NCBI RefSeq assembly: GCF_003967075.1
Contig: NZ_AP018664.1
Coordinates: 2,356,001 to 2,420,000, forward strand
DNA from: Sphingobium amiense
GTDB taxonomy: Bacteria > Pseudomonadota > Alphaproteobacteria > Sphingomonadales > Sphingomonadaceae
Length of the DNA: 64,000 nt
Direction: 5' to 3'
Below the pieces are notes generated by a model that did no database searches, had not been told where the DNA came from, and saw only the letters and a program-made list of their open reading frames with translations. How positions within the stretch are numbered: the first letter of the stretch is position 1; each line of letters starts with the position of its first letter. This document shows, one piece after another, positions 45,224 through 54,807 of the stretch. The position numbers were made by a program, and so were the translations under genes.

Positions 45224-46068
45224 TGGGCATCGCACGCCATCCCGTCGCGCTGGCGCTGATCGCGCTGTTCGCGCTCATCCTGCTGGGCAGCACTATCGCC
45301 ATCGTTCCCGAAACCAAGCAGGGCGTCATCGTCCGCTTCGGCGACCCCAAGGCGATCATCAACCGCTACCGGTCCAACGAGAGTTTTGGCCAGACCGGCG
45401 CGGGCGTCATTCTGCGCGTGCCCTTTGTCGATCAGATCGTGTGGATCGACAAGCGCGTGCTGTCGGTCGAAATGGAGCGGCAGCAGGTGCTGTCCACCGA
45501 CCAGTTGCGGCTTCAGGTCGATGCCTTTGCCCGATACCGGATCGTCGATCCCCTGCGCATGTATATCGCGGCGGGCAGCGAGGAGCGGGTGTCGGACGCG
45601 CTGCGACCGATCCTCGGCTCCGCGCTGCGCAACGAGCTGGGCAAACGTCCCTTCGCCGCGCTGCTCAGCCCCGAGCGGGGGCAGGTGATGCAGAATATCG
45701 AGACCGGCCTTAACCGCGTCGCCCGCCAATATGGCGCGGAGATCGTGGACGTGCGGATCAAGCGGGCCGACCTGCCCGATGGCACGCCGCTCGAAAGCGC
45801 CTTCACCCGCATGCGCACCGCGCGCGAGCAGGAGGCGCTGACCATCCGGGCGCAGGGCGCGAAGCAGGCCCAGATCATCCGCGCGGAGGCCGACGCAAAC
45901 GCCGCCCGTATCTATGCCGAAAGCTATGGCAAAGACCCGCAATTCTACGATTTCTACCGGGCCATGCAGAGCTATCGCTACACCTTCTCGCCGGACCGGA
46001 CCGGGCAGACCAACATCATCCTTTCGCCCAACAACGAGTTCCTGCAACAGTTTCAGGGACGGCGCTGA
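45223..46068 (+). CDS. hflC: HflC, FtsH protease modulator subunit
   Basis: 281 residues. An N-terminal membrane segment (about 7-25), then the band 7 domain beginning 'IVPETKQGVIVRFGDPKAII' and a coiled coil with 'TAREQEALTIRAQGAKQAQIIRAEADANAA', typical of HflC. Overlaps hflK by one base (TGATG). Confidence 0.94.
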   Translation: MGIARHPVALALIALFALILLGSTIAIVPETKQGVIVRFGDPKAIINRYRSNESFGQTGAGVILRVPFVDQIVWIDKRVLSVEMERQQVLSTDQLRLQVDAFARYRIVDPLRMYIAAGSEERVSDALRPILGSALRNELGKRPFAALLSPERGQVMQNIETGLNRVARQYGAEIVDVRIKRADLPDGTPLESAFTRMRTAREQEALTIRAQGAKQAQIIRAEADANAARIYAESYGKDPQFYDFYRAMQSYRYTFSPDRTGQTNIILSPNNEFLQQFQGRR

Positions 46069-46090
46069 ACCGCCGCCCGGAGATCATTAC

Positions 46091-46116
46091 GGAACCAGCG
46101 TCATTCAAACAGGGTT
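46091..46116 (+). promoter_or_regulatory. Possible ECF-sigma promoter of the DegP-type gene
   Basis: GGAAC at 46091-46095 and GGTT at 46113-46116 are separated by 17 bases. This is close to the GGAAC-N16/17-CGTT pattern of alphaproteobacterial EcfG general-stress promoters, differing in one base of the -10. It would give a leader of roughly 75 bases before the protease start. The evidence is only the motif and the stress role of the gene. Confidence 0.4.
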
Positions 46117-46201
46117 AAGGCAAGACGGCGCATTTTTGAGGACCATCCGAACCAGTCCCGCCCCTTGCCTTTCCCTAAAGATCTGAAGAGGACCGTCACG
46201 A

Positions 46202-47704
46202 GTGCGTTACGCTTATGCCATCACCGGCGCCCTGCTCCTCGGCGGCACCGCCATCGCCGTCACCACCGCTTCCAACGTCGGCGCGCAGGTCGCGCAGAAT
46301 GAGGGGCTTCAGGCCGCAGCCCCGGCGGGCGCTCCCGCCAGCCTCGCCGACATGGTGGAAAAGCTCCAGCCCGCCGTGGTCAACATTTCGACCAAGCAGC
46401 GGGTAAAGGTGCAGAACCCGTTCGCCGGCACCCCCTTCGGCGACATGTTCGGCATGGGTCAGGGCCAGCCGCAGACGCGGCAGGCGCAGTCGCTGGGGTC
46501 GGGCTTCATCATCTCGGCGGACGGTTACATCGTCACCAACAACCATGTCGTGTCGGCGGGCGCGGAAGGCGCGAGCGTCGAGCAAATCACGGTGACGCTG
46601 ACCAACAAGGAAGAATATACCGCCAAGCTGGTGGGCCGCGATCCGGCGACCGACCTTGCGGTGCTCAAGATCGTCTCGCCAAAACCGCTTCCCTTCGTCA
46701 AGTTCGGTGACAGCACCAAGGCGCGCGTGGGCGACTGGGTGGTCGCGATCGGCAATCCCTTCGCCCTGTCGGGGACGGTGACGGCGGGCATCATCTCCGC
46801 CCTGCATCGCGGCACCGGCGGCACCTACGACAAGTTCATCCAGACCGATGCGTCGATCAACCAGGGCAATAGCGGCGGCCCGATGTTCGACATGCGCGGC
46901 AATGTGATCGGCATCAACAGCCAGATCCTCTCGCCTTCGGGCGGCAATGTCGGCATCGGCTTCGCTATCCCGTCCGAACAGGCCGCGCCCATCGTGCAGC
47001 AGTTGATGAAGGGCGAAGCGATCAAGCGCGGCTATCTGGGCGTGCAGATCAGCCCGCTGGGCGAAGACCTCGCCGACTCGCTGGGCCTTGCGAAGAATCG
47101 CGGCGAGTTCGTGCAGGGCGTCGAGCCGGGCAAGGGCGCGGAGAAGGCAGGCATCAAGGCAGGCGACGTGATCGTCAGCGTCGCGGGTCAGGAAGTCAGC
47201 CCCGATCAGAATCTGTCTTCCATCGTCGCGAGCCAGCCGATCGGATCGCGCGTCCCCATCGTCCTTATCCGCAACGGCCAGCGCCAGACGGTGACGGCGG
47301 TGGTGGGCGAACGTCCGTCGGAAGACGAACTGAACAGCTTCGCGCAGAATCAGGATGACGACGATTTCAGCCAGCAGGACCAGAATCCGGGTCAGGCGGC
47401 GCAGCAGTCGCTCGGCATTTCGGCGATTCCGCTGACCCCCACGATCATCCGCCAGCTCGGCGTCGCCGCCGACACGCGCGGCGTCGTCATCACTGCGGTC
47501 GACGGCTCCACCGACGCAGGCGCCAAGGGGCTGCGGCGTGGCGATGTCATCATCAGCGCCAACAATCGCCCGGTCGCGAGCCAGGCGGAACTGGACGCGC
47601 AGGTGAAGGCCGTGGCGGCACAGGGCCGCAACGCGATCCTGCTTCAGGTGCTGCGTCGCGGACAGCAGCCGATCTTCCTGCCGGTGCGCCTGCGCGACAA
47701 ATAA
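46202..47704 (+). CDS. degP: DegP/Do-family periplasmic serine protease
   Basis: 500 residues from a GTG start. A signal peptide or anchor (5-28) is followed by a trypsin-like domain with catalytic H115 ('TNNHVV'), D151 ('PATDLAVL') and S224 ('QGNSGGP'), then two PDZ domains, the second after an acidic/Gln-rich linker ('NQDDDDFSQQDQNPGQ'). Degrades or holds misfolded envelope proteins. Follows hflC by 133 bases with a possible stress promoter; a terminator follows. Confidence 0.94.
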   Translation: MRYAYAITGALLLGGTAIAVTTASNVGAQVAQNEGLQAAAPAGAPASLADMVEKLQPAVVNISTKQRVKVQNPFAGTPFGDMFGMGQGQPQTRQAQSLGSGFIISADGYIVTNNHVVSAGAEGASVEQITVTLTNKEEYTAKLVGRDPATDLAVLKIVSPKPLPFVKFGDSTKARVGDWVVAIGNPFALSGTVTAGIISALHRGTGGTYDKFIQTDASINQGNSGGPMFDMRGNVIGINSQILSPSGGNVGIGFAIPSEQAAPIVQQLMKGEAIKRGYLGVQISPLGEDLADSLGLAKNRGEFVQGVEPGKGAEKAGIKAGDVIVSVAGQEVSPDQNLSSIVASQPIGSRVPIVLIRNGQRQTVTAVVGERPSEDELNSFAQNQDDDDFSQQDQNPGQAAQQSLGISAIPLTPTIIRQLGVAADTRGVVITAVDGSTDAGAKGLRRGDVIISANNRPVASQAELDAQVKAVAAQGRNAILLQVLRRGQQPIFLPVRLRDK

Positions 47705-47754
47705 GAGGCACTTGCCGCCCCTGCCCCGTTCGCTAGGATCGGTGCGCCATATCG

Positions 47755-47816
47755 GACCCGTTCGGGCCGAGCCTTGCCGAAGCGTCGGCGGCTTGGGGCG
47801 AACGGGTCTTCTTTTT
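47755..47816 (+). terminator. Terminator formed by a degenerate dispersed repeat
   Basis: A perfect 10-bp stem GACCCGTTCG/CGAACGGGTC is followed by ttctttttgg. The left arm (ccgttcgggccgagccttgc) resembles the repeat family at 4629-4706, so the element looks like an old copy now serving as the end of the DegP-type transcript. It sits just 16 bases before the ATG of the next gene. Confidence 0.7.
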
Positions 47817-47832
47817 GGGAAGGATGTCGGGG

Positions 47833-49464
47833 ATGAGCGATGGGATCTTCATCGGACTGGGCGCGCCGGAGAAGGATGGCGGCATCCCCCAATATCTGAA
47901 CCTGCGCCGCGCAAACCGGCACGGCCTGATCGCGGGCGCGACAGGCACGGGCAAGACGGTGACGTTGCAGGGGATTGCCGAGAGCTTTTCCGCCCTTGGC
48001 GTGCCGGTGTTCCTCGCGGATGTGAAGGGCGACCTTGCGGGCATCTCCATGGCGGGTTCCCCCACCGCCAAGAATGCTGACAGGCTGGTCGCACGCGCGG
48101 CGGAAATCGGCGTTATCGACTATGCCTATGCCGACAATCCGGCGATCTTCTGGGATCTTTACGGGCAACAGGGCCATCCTGTCCGCACGACCGTCAGCGA
48201 AATGGGGCCGCTGCTGCTCGCCCGCCTCATGGGCCTTAATGAAACACAGGAAGGCGTGCTGTCGATCGCTTTCAAATATGCCGACGAGGAAGGGCTGCTG
48301 CTGCTCGATCTCGGCGATCTTCAGGCGATGCTCGCTTATTGCGCGGAGAATGCCGATGCGCTCTCGGCGCGCTACGGCAATGTGACGAAGGCCAGCGTCG
48401 GCGCGATCCAGCGGCAGTTGCTGCAACTGGAAGCCCAGGGCGGCGACCATTTTTTCGGCGAACCCGCGCTCGACATCCACGACATGCTGCAGGTGGATGA
48501 GAAGGGGCGCGGCTATATCAACGTCCTTGCCGCCGACAAGCTAATGCAGAGTCCAAAGCTCTACGCGACGTTCCTGCTGTGGCTGCTGTCCGAACTGTTC
48601 GAGACGCTGCCCGAGGTGGGCGATCCCGACAAGCCGGTGCTCGTCTTCTTCTTCGACGAGGCGCACCTGCTGTTCGAGGATGCGCCCAAGGCGCTCACCG
48701 ACAAGATCGAGCAGGTCGTGCGGCTGATCCGGTCGAAGGGCGTGGGCGTCTATTTCGTCACGCAGAACCCGATCGACATCCCGGAGGATGTGGCGGGGCA
48801 GCTCGGCAACCGGGTGCAGCATGCGCTGCGCGCCTTCACCCCGCGCGACCAGAAGGCGATCAAGGCAGCGGCGGAGACGTTCCGCATCAACCCGGACCTG
48901 AATGTCGAAACGGCGATCACCGAACTCAAGGTGGGCGAGGCGCTGGTGTCGCTGTTGCAGGAGGACGGGTCGCCCGGCATCGTCCAGCGCACGCTCATCG
49001 CCCCGCCCCGCTCACGGCTCGGGCCGCTGGAGTCGAAAGAACGGGCGATCATCCAGTCGATCTCGCCCTGCGCGGGCAAATATGACGAGGCAATGAACCG
49101 CGAGTCGGCGGAAGAAATCCTCTCCGCGCGGGGGCAGGCGGCGGCCGCGGCGGCGCAGGCGGCCAAGGCGAATGCGGAGGCCGACAAGGCTGCGGCTGCG
49201 CAGGCCAAAGTGGAGGCGAAGCAGCGCGAGGCGGAATTGAAGGAACAGGCGCGGCGCGACGCGGCGGCGGCGCGGGAAGCCGCCAAGCCCGGCGCGTTCG
49301 AGAAAGCGGTGCAGTCCGCCACCCGCTCCGCCGCCTCCTCGGTCGGGCGTCAGGTCGCCAACGAACTGGGCCGCGCGGTGTTCGGCGGGTCTAGCCGCCG
49401 CTCCTCCTCCGGCGGGATCGCGGGCAAGCTGGTGCGGGGCATTTTGGGAAGCCTGTTCAAATAA
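47833..49464 (+). CDS. HerA-like ATPase (DUF853 family)
   Basis: 543 residues from ATG 47833 (GGAAGGA upstream). Walker A GATGTGKT (35-42), Walker B with '[18 protein letters not shown]' (about 271-288) and the arginine-finger-like '[18 protein letters not shown]'. The C-terminus has a long Ala/Glu/Lys coiled coil (about 430-500) and a Ser/Gly tail. Family members are predicted DNA translocases of the FtsK-HerA group; no NurA-type nuclease is adjacent. Confidence 0.9.
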   Translation: MSDGIFIGLGAPEKDGGIPQYLNLRRANRHGLIAGATGTGKTVTLQGIAESFSALGVPVFLADVKGDLAGISMAGSPTAKNADRLVARAAEIGVIDYAYADNPAIFWDLYGQQGHPVRTTVSEMGPLLLARLMGLNETQEGVLSIAFKYADEEGLLLLDLGDLQAMLAYCAENADALSARYGNVTKASVGAIQRQLLQLEAQGGDHFFGEPALDIHDMLQVDEKGRGYINVLAADKLMQSPKLYATFLLWLLSELFETLPEVGDPDKPVLVFFFDEAHLLFEDAPKALTDKIEQVVRLIRSKGVGVYFVTQNPIDIPEDVAGQLGNRVQHALRAFTPRDQKAIKAAAETFRINPDLNVETAITELKVGEALVSLLQEDGSPGIVQRTLIAPPRSRLGPLESKERAIIQSISPCAGKYDEAMNRESAEEILSARGQAAAAAAQAAKANAEADKAAAAQAKVEAKQREAELKEQARRDAAAAREAAKPGAFEKAVQSATRSAASSVGRQVANELGRAVFGGSSRRSSSGGIAGKLVRGILGSLFK

Positions 49465-49490
49465 AGCGACAGCGATGTAGACAGCCGGAC

Positions 49491-49913
49491 ATGCAACAGC
49501 AGATTTCCGTCATCACGCTCGGCGTCAGCGCACTCGCCCGGTCGCGGCTCTTCTACACCGAAGGCTTCGGGTGGAAGCCGGTGTTCGAGAATGACGAGAT
49601 CATCTTCTACCAGATGAACGGTTTCGTGCTCGGAACCTTTGAAAAGTCGGCGCTGGAAACGGACATGGGCAGGCACGGCCTCGTGTCTCCGGGCGCCTTT
49701 TCCCTCGCGCATAATGTCGCGGACCAGGCCGATGTCGCACCCCTGATGGAGCGGCTGGTCGAGGCGGGCGGCAGCCTTTTGAGACCGGCCGACGCCCCGC
49801 CGCATGGCGGCTTTCGAGGCTATGTCGCCGATCCCGACGATCATGCGTGGGAGATCGCGTGGAACCCGGCATGGCGCATCGACGCCGACGGGCATGTGAC
49901 ATTCGCGTTATGA
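49491..49913 (+). CDS. VOC-family (glyoxalase-fold) protein
   Basis: 140 residues, one vicinal-oxygen-chelate module pair: 'VITLGVSALARSRLFYTEGFGW' at the N-terminus and 'GYVADPDDHAWEIAWNPAW' at the C-terminus with the usual Glu ligand. It may be a lyase, dioxygenase or resistance protein; the substrate is unknown. It follows the HerA-like gene by 26 bases. Confidence 0.85.
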   Translation: MQQQISVITLGVSALARSRLFYTEGFGWKPVFENDEIIFYQMNGFVLGTFEKSALETDMGRHGLVSPGAFSLAHNVADQADVAPLMERLVEAGGSLLRPADAPPHGGFRGYVADPDDHAWEIAWNPAWRIDADGHVTFAL

Positions 49914-50026
49914 CCGTCCGGCGGCCGCTTCGACAAGCATCGCTCATAGCTGCCCAAGAAAAGCTGATCGTCCGCAGTCCCTTCCCCGTTGCCTGACACT
50001 GCGCGCGGCGGCTAAGGCGGGAGGCG

Positions 50027-51331
50027 ATGAGCATCCCCCCCGCCCCGCGCCACCCGCTGACCTTCGGCAATTTCCGGGCCTATCTGGTCGGGCGGTTCGC
50101 CGCCGTTCTGGCGCAATATAGCATGATGATCGTGCTGGGGTGGCAGGCCTATAATATCGCACGCGAAACGATGTCGACGGCAGGTGCTTCGGCGCAGCTC
50201 GGCCTCATCGGCCTCGCGCAGTTCCTGCCGCTCTTTTTCCTGACCCCGGTGACGGGATGGGTGGCGGATCATTATGACCGGCGGGCGATCACGCGCGTCA
50301 CGCTTGCGCTGCTGACGGCGGCGGCGGGACTGCTGGCCTTCGCGACCTATGAGGGCTGGGTCAGCCTGCCGCTGATCTTCGGGATCGCGGTGATCGTGGG
50401 CGTGGCGCGGGCGTTCAACGGTCCGGCCTATGGCGCGCTGGCGCCCAATCTGGTGCCGGTGGAGGTGCTGCCCAACGCCATCGCCATTTCCAGCGTCGCG
50501 TGGCAGACGGGGATGATCGCAGGCCCGGCGGTGGGCGGATATGCCTATGCCGCGACGCCATGGGGCGCCTATGCGCTGGCGGCGGGGCTTTACGGCTTCG
50601 CCCTCGTCGCGATGTTCTTCATCGGCAGGGTGCCGCAGCCGCAGCGCGACACCAGCCGCCATCCGGTCCGCCAGATGATCGACGGCGTCACCTATGTGAA
50701 GGGCAACCGGCTGGTGCTCGCCACGATCACGCTGGACCTGTTCGCGGTGCTGCTGGCAGGCGCGACGGCGCTGCTGCCGGTCTATGCCCGCGACATATTG
50801 CAGGTGGGATCGACGGGCCTCGGCCACCTCGCCGCCTCGCCCGGCATCGGTGCGGCGGTGACGGCGCTGTGGTTCTCCTTCCGGCCGATGAAGACGCATG
50901 TCGGCCTGAAGATGCTGGGTGCGGTCATCCTGTTCGGCCTCGCCACCATCGCCTTCGGCTGCACCGCGTTCCTGCCACGATCCATCGCGGTTGAAGTGGG
51001 CATCGCTGCCCTCATCGTATTGGGCGGTGCAGACATGGTATCGGTGTTCGTGCGCCAGTCGCTCGTGCAGATCCATACGCCCGACGCCATGCGCGGCCGC
51101 GTGTCGAGCCTGTCGCAGCTGACCATTTCCGCGTCCAACGAACTGGGCGAGGCGGAAAGCGGGTTCCTCGCAGCGCTGGTCGGGCCGGTGGCGGCGGTGA
51201 TCGGCGGGGGCATCGGCGCGATCCTCATCACGCTTTACTGGGCACGGCTCTTTCCAGAGTTGCGCCTTGCGCATAGTTTCGATCCACCCGACATCGGGCG
51301 AGCGGACATCCATCAGGAGAAAGAGTCGTGA
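50027..51331 (+). CDS. MFS transporter (MFS_3, EntS-like)
   Basis: 434 residues with about 12 membrane helices. It begins '[23 protein letters not shown]' and has the '[17 protein letters not shown]' loop between helices 2 and 3 that marks the family. Members export siderophores or drugs. GGGAGG precedes the ATG. The stop overlaps the cysK GTG start (GTGA), so the two genes are translationally coupled. The substrate is unknown. Confidence 0.9.
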   Translation: MSIPPAPRHPLTFGNFRAYLVGRFAAVLAQYSMMIVLGWQAYNIARETMSTAGASAQLGLIGLAQFLPLFFLTPVTGWVADHYDRRAITRVTLALLTAAAGLLAFATYEGWVSLPLIFGIAVIVGVARAFNGPAYGALAPNLVPVEVLPNAIAISSVAWQTGMIAGPAVGGYAYAATPWGAYALAAGLYGFALVAMFFIGRVPQPQRDTSRHPVRQMIDGVTYVKGNRLVLATITLDLFAVLLAGATALLPVYARDILQVGSTGLGHLAASPGIGAAVTALWFSFRPMKTHVGLKMLGAVILFGLATIAFGCTAFLPRSIAVEVGIAALIVLGGADMVSVFVRQSLVQIHTPDAMRGRVSSLSQLTISASNELGEAESGFLAALVGPVAAVIGGGIGAILITLYWARLFPELRLAHSFDPPDIGRADIHQEKES

Positions 51332-52245
51332 AAGCTGCCTCGATACTCGAAACCATCGGCAACACGCCGCATATCCGCGTGCAGCGCCTGTTCGGCGATG
51401 CTGAAGTGTGGATCAAGTCGGAACGGTCGAACCCCGGCGGGTCGATCAAGGACCGCATCGCGCTCGCCATGATCGAGGCGGCGGAGGCTTCGGGCGACCT
51501 CAAGCCCGGCGGCACCATCATCGAACCGACATCGGGCAATACCGGCGTCGGCCTCGCCATGGTGGCGGCGGTCAAGGGCTATAAGCTGGTGCTGGTCATG
51601 CCCGAAAGCATGTCGATCGAACGGCGGCGGCTGATGCTCGCCTATGGCGCGACCTTCGACCTCACCCCGCGCGAGAAGGGCATGAAGGGCGCGATCGAAC
51701 GCGCGCTGGAACTGGTGAGCCAGACGCCGGGAAGCTGGATGCCGCAGCAGTTCGAAAACCCCGCCAATATCGACGTGCATGTTCATACGACGGCGGTCGA
51801 GATCCTGACCGACTTCGGCGACGCGCCCATCGACGCGCTGGTGACGGGCGTGGGCACGGGCGGTCATATCACCGGGACGGCGCAGGTGCTCAAGAAGGCG
51901 TGGCCCGACCTCAAGGTGTTCGCGGTGGAGCCGACGCTGTCCCCGGTCATCAGCGGCGGGCAACCGGGGCCGCATCCGATACAGGGCATCGGCGCCGGTT
52001 TCGTCCCGGCAAACCTCCATACGCAATTGCTCGACGGCGTGATCCAGGTCGATCCCGCCGACGCCAAGGACTATGCGCGGCGCGCGGCGCGGGAGGAAGG
52101 GATGCTGGTGGGCATTTCGTCCGGCGCGACGCTGGCGGCAATCGCGCAGAAGCTGAAGGAACTGCCTGCGGGCAGCCGCGTGCTGGGCTTCAACTACGAC
52201 ACTGGCGAGCGTTACCTGTCGGTGCCCGACTTCCTGCCGGAATAG
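51328..52245 (+). CDS. cysK: Cysteine synthase A (O-acetylserine sulfhydrylase)
   Basis: 305 residues from GTG 51328, overlapping the MFS stop. Makes cysteine from O-acetylserine and sulfide. PLP lysine K41 in 'NPGGSIKDR', the substrate loop '[11 protein letters not shown]' and the phosphate loop '[11 protein letters not shown]' are all present. Works with CysE encoded at 26.9-27.9 kb. Confidence 0.95.
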   Translation: MKAASILETIGNTPHIRVQRLFGDAEVWIKSERSNPGGSIKDRIALAMIEAAEASGDLKPGGTIIEPTSGNTGVGLAMVAAVKGYKLVLVMPESMSIERRRLMLAYGATFDLTPREKGMKGAIERALELVSQTPGSWMPQQFENPANIDVHVHTTAVEILTDFGDAPIDALVTGVGTGGHITGTAQVLKKAWPDLKVFAVEPTLSPVISGGQPGPHPIQGIGAGFVPANLHTQLLDGVIQVDPADAKDYARRAAREEGMLVGISSGATLAAIAQKLKELPAGSRVLGFNYDTGERYLSVPDFLPE

Positions 52246-52269
52246 GAACGCAGGTCCGGTCTTTTTGTC

Positions 52270-53589
52270 ATGAGCAATGCGGACACCCCCGCCCGGCCAC
52301 ATGCGGTCATGTGGCTGGTCTGGGCGCTGATCTTCATCGGTCTGCCGATGGCGGTCGCCCATTGGGAAAGCCGTCCGCGCGCAACCGGAGCGGACCGGCC
52401 CTTCGAGGCAGTGGCGGCGGGGGCGCGGCTGCGCGGACCCCGCGCCGCGCCGCCGCCGGTCGAGCCTGTGCAGGTGTTCGCGCTCGATCCTGCTGAGGCG
52501 CGCGCCTTCAACGCGAAAATCCCCTTTTCCCGCGATCCCAATCCGGCGGCGCGGCCTTTCCTCTTTGCAGGAGATGAGGGCGATTTCGCGCGCGCGACCG
52601 ACTGCCTTGCGGCGGCGCAGCTTTATGAAGCAGGCGACGATACCGTGGGCGAACGGGCGGTGGCGCAGGTGGTGCTGAACCGCGTGCGCCATCCCGCCTT
52701 CCCCAAGACGGTATGCGGCGTCGTGTTTCAGGGGCAGGAACGGCGCACGGGCTGCCAGTTCACCTTCACCTGCGACGGCGCGCTGGCGCGGGTGCCGGGC
52801 GCTGCCGCATGGAGCCGGGCGCAGGAGATTGCACGCGCGGCGCTGGCGGGCAAGGTGTTCCAGCCGGTGGGCTATGCCACCCATTATCACACCGACTGGG
52901 TGGTGCCTTACTGGAGCGGCAGTCTCGACAAGATCACGGCAGTGGGCACGCATCTCTTCTTCCGCTGGCGCGGCTGGTGGGGAACGCCGCCAGCCTTCCG
53001 CTTCGGGCGCACGCCGGGGGAGCCGGTGGTGCCGAAGATCGCGATGCTGTCGAGGGCGCACCGGGCGATGCCGGGGGGCGGATTGCCCCTGCCGCTGTCT
53101 GAAGGCGCAAGCGCGCTGGCCGCGCATCCCGAACAGGTGGGGATGGAGGCGCTGGGCAAGAGCGTGGCGGGGGTGAAGCTGATCTCCATCGCGGACGCGC
53201 GCAGCTTCCTCGTCGAGCTGCCGCGCGGCAGTGCGCCCGATCGCTGGCCGGAACTGGCGCGCACTTTCTGCGCCGGGCGGACGCAGTGCCGGATCATGGG
53301 CTGGGTCGCGGGCGAAGCGCCCAGACAGGTGCCGCTGACGCTGGCGGACATGGCGGCGATGCGCTTTTCCTACATTCACGATGCGGGCAGCGGGTTGCAG
53401 CGCGCGCTGTGGAATTGCGCCCGGACGCCGCGCGCGAACCGCAACGACTGTATGCGCCAGCGCGTGCCGGTGGCCGTGCCGCCGGTCGCCCCTACCGATG
53501 CGGGGCTGGCGGGCGTCCGGCGCAGGGAGCGGTTCGAAACCGTGAAGATCGTGCCGCCCGAAGCGCCTGCGAACGCGTCAGCGCCCTGA
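52270..53589 (+). CDS. SleB-like cell wall hydrolase (Hydrolase_2)
   Basis: 439 residues. One N-terminal membrane segment (about 13-30) anchors a periplasmic protein. The SleB/CwlJ domain spans about 110-230 ('DCLAAAQLYEAGDD', 'ERAVAQVVLNRVRHPAFP', 'CQFTFTCDG') and carries the catalytic glutamate. The C-terminal 200 residues are less conserved. Probably cuts peptidoglycan glycan strands. It starts 24 bases after cysK; ends 11 bases before the convergent LuxR gene. Confidence 0.88.
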   Translation: MSNADTPARPHAVMWLVWALIFIGLPMAVAHWESRPRATGADRPFEAVAAGARLRGPRAAPPPVEPVQVFALDPAEARAFNAKIPFSRDPNPAARPFLFAGDEGDFARATDCLAAAQLYEAGDDTVGERAVAQVVLNRVRHPAFPKTVCGVVFQGQERRTGCQFTFTCDGALARVPGAAAWSRAQEIARAALAGKVFQPVGYATHYHTDWVVPYWSGSLDKITAVGTHLFFRWRGWWGTPPAFRFGRTPGEPVVPKIAMLSRAHRAMPGGGLPLPLSEGASALAAHPEQVGMEALGKSVAGVKLISIADARSFLVELPRGSAPDRWPELARTFCAGRTQCRIMGWVAGEAPRQVPLTLADMAAMRFSYIHDAGSGLQRALWNCARTPRANRNDCMRQRVPVAVPPVAPTDAGLAGVRRRERFETVKIVPPEAPANASAP

Positions 53590-53600
53590 CCCGGCCCGCT

Positions 53601-54686
53601 TCAGTCGGCGAGCGGGAAGCGCGGCAGGCGGGCGATGCGGGCGACCAGTTCGGACTGACGGGTGACGTCCATCTTGAGGTAGATGGCCTTGAGCTGCGAG
53701 CGCACGGTAGCGAGCGACACCGCCCGTTCCTGCGCCACGGTTTCCACCGCCTTGCCGTCCGCAAGGCCGACGACGATGTCCGCTTCGGCTGCGGTGAGAC
53801 CATAGAGCGCGCGCACCCGGTCGGCGAGGCTCGCGTCGCGGCCATGAGGATCGGTGACGATCATCACGATCTGCCGCTGCTGCCCGGTCCAGATGGCGGC
53901 GATGGACGCCATATAGGGCGCGCCCCGTTCCCGATGCAGCGCAATCGCGCTCGCCTGCGTGGCGTCACGGGCGGCGGCGGCGCGCAGCGCGGAGAAAAGC
54001 CGGGCCTCGTCACGCGGGTCGCGCGCAGCGATCCGCCGCCGTCGCAGCAGCAGCGCATCGCCCGTTCGCAGCATCGCGTCGGCTGTGCGGTTGCTGGCGA
54101 CGATCAGGCCGTCCGTCGCGAGGGTGAAAACGGCATGGTCCAGCAGGTCGAGCGTGGCATGAAGCGCCCGGCCATGATGCACCGCGCGGTCGAGCTTGCG
54201 CCGGATGTCGAACATGCGGCCGAGATGGCCGACCTGATCCTGCACCATCGCAACCTCGCGCGCGTCGAAGGCGCGCTGCGTCCGCCCGCGATGCAGGCCG
54301 ACATGGCCAACCGCCTCGCCATGCTGGACGACGCCGCCAAGGCAGCGAAAGGTGTCGTCGCCCATCGGGCGTATCCATTCATTATATATGCGGCTGCCTT
54401 CATAGGCGCTGTCGGGCACCATCGAGTCGAAGGCCCAGACGCGGTTGGACGGTCGCCCGTCCAGCGCCCCGCCCCACAGGTCGTCGTCCTGAAATTCCTC
54501 GTCATAGACGGCCATCTGGTCGGCCGTGAAATAGCCCGAATAGCTGATTTCGGTCGCGTCGCCGGGCCTGCGCCCCCAGTGCAGCACGGCGGAACGCGCG
54601 CCCGCGGCTTCGGCCAGCAGGGCCGCGAGCCGGGCGAAGGCGTCATCGTCGGCGGCGGCGTCGTAAATATCTTCCGTGCGAATCAC
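53601..54686 (-). CDS. LuxR-family transcriptional regulator
   Basis: 361 residues. The C-terminal LuxR helix-turn-helix spans about 295-350 ('YGLTAAEADIVVGLADGKAVETVAQE', 'LATVRSQLKAIYLKM'). The long N-terminal region (1-280) has PAS-like features ('TLDLLDHAVFTLATDGLIVASNRTADAML') and no autoinducer domain that I can see. Divergent from the MFS gene at 54.8 kb, which it may control. Confidence 0.88.
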   Translation of the reverse strand: MIRTEDIYDAAADDDAFARLAALLAEAAGARSAVLHWGRRPGDATEISYSGYFTADQMAVYDEEFQDDDLWGGALDGRPSNRVWAFDSMVPDSAYEGSRIYNEWIRPMGDDTFRCLGGVVQHGEAVGHVGLHRGRTQRAFDAREVAMVQDQVGHLGRMFDIRRKLDRAVHHGRALHATLDLLDHAVFTLATDGLIVASNRTADAMLRTGDALLLRRRRIAARDPRDEARLFSALRAAAARDATQASAIALHRERGAPYMASIAAIWTGQQRQIVMIVTDPHGRDASLADRVRALYGLTAAEADIVVGLADGKAVETVAQERAVSLATVRSQLKAIYLKMDVTRQSELVARIARLPRFPLAD

Positions 54687-54807
54687 GGGGGCAGTCCTGT
54701 TTCGGGCGAAGGTCAGAAGTGCCGTATCACGGCATATTTTTGCGAGCCTTGGACGAATCGGACAAAATTTGCGTTAAGGCCGGGCGGTTTATGGATACTG
54801 GAAACCT

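Noticed and set aside
49925..49960. Further copy of the 'cttcgacaagc' repeat after the VOC gene
   Set aside because: Only about 11 bases match and there is no second arm.
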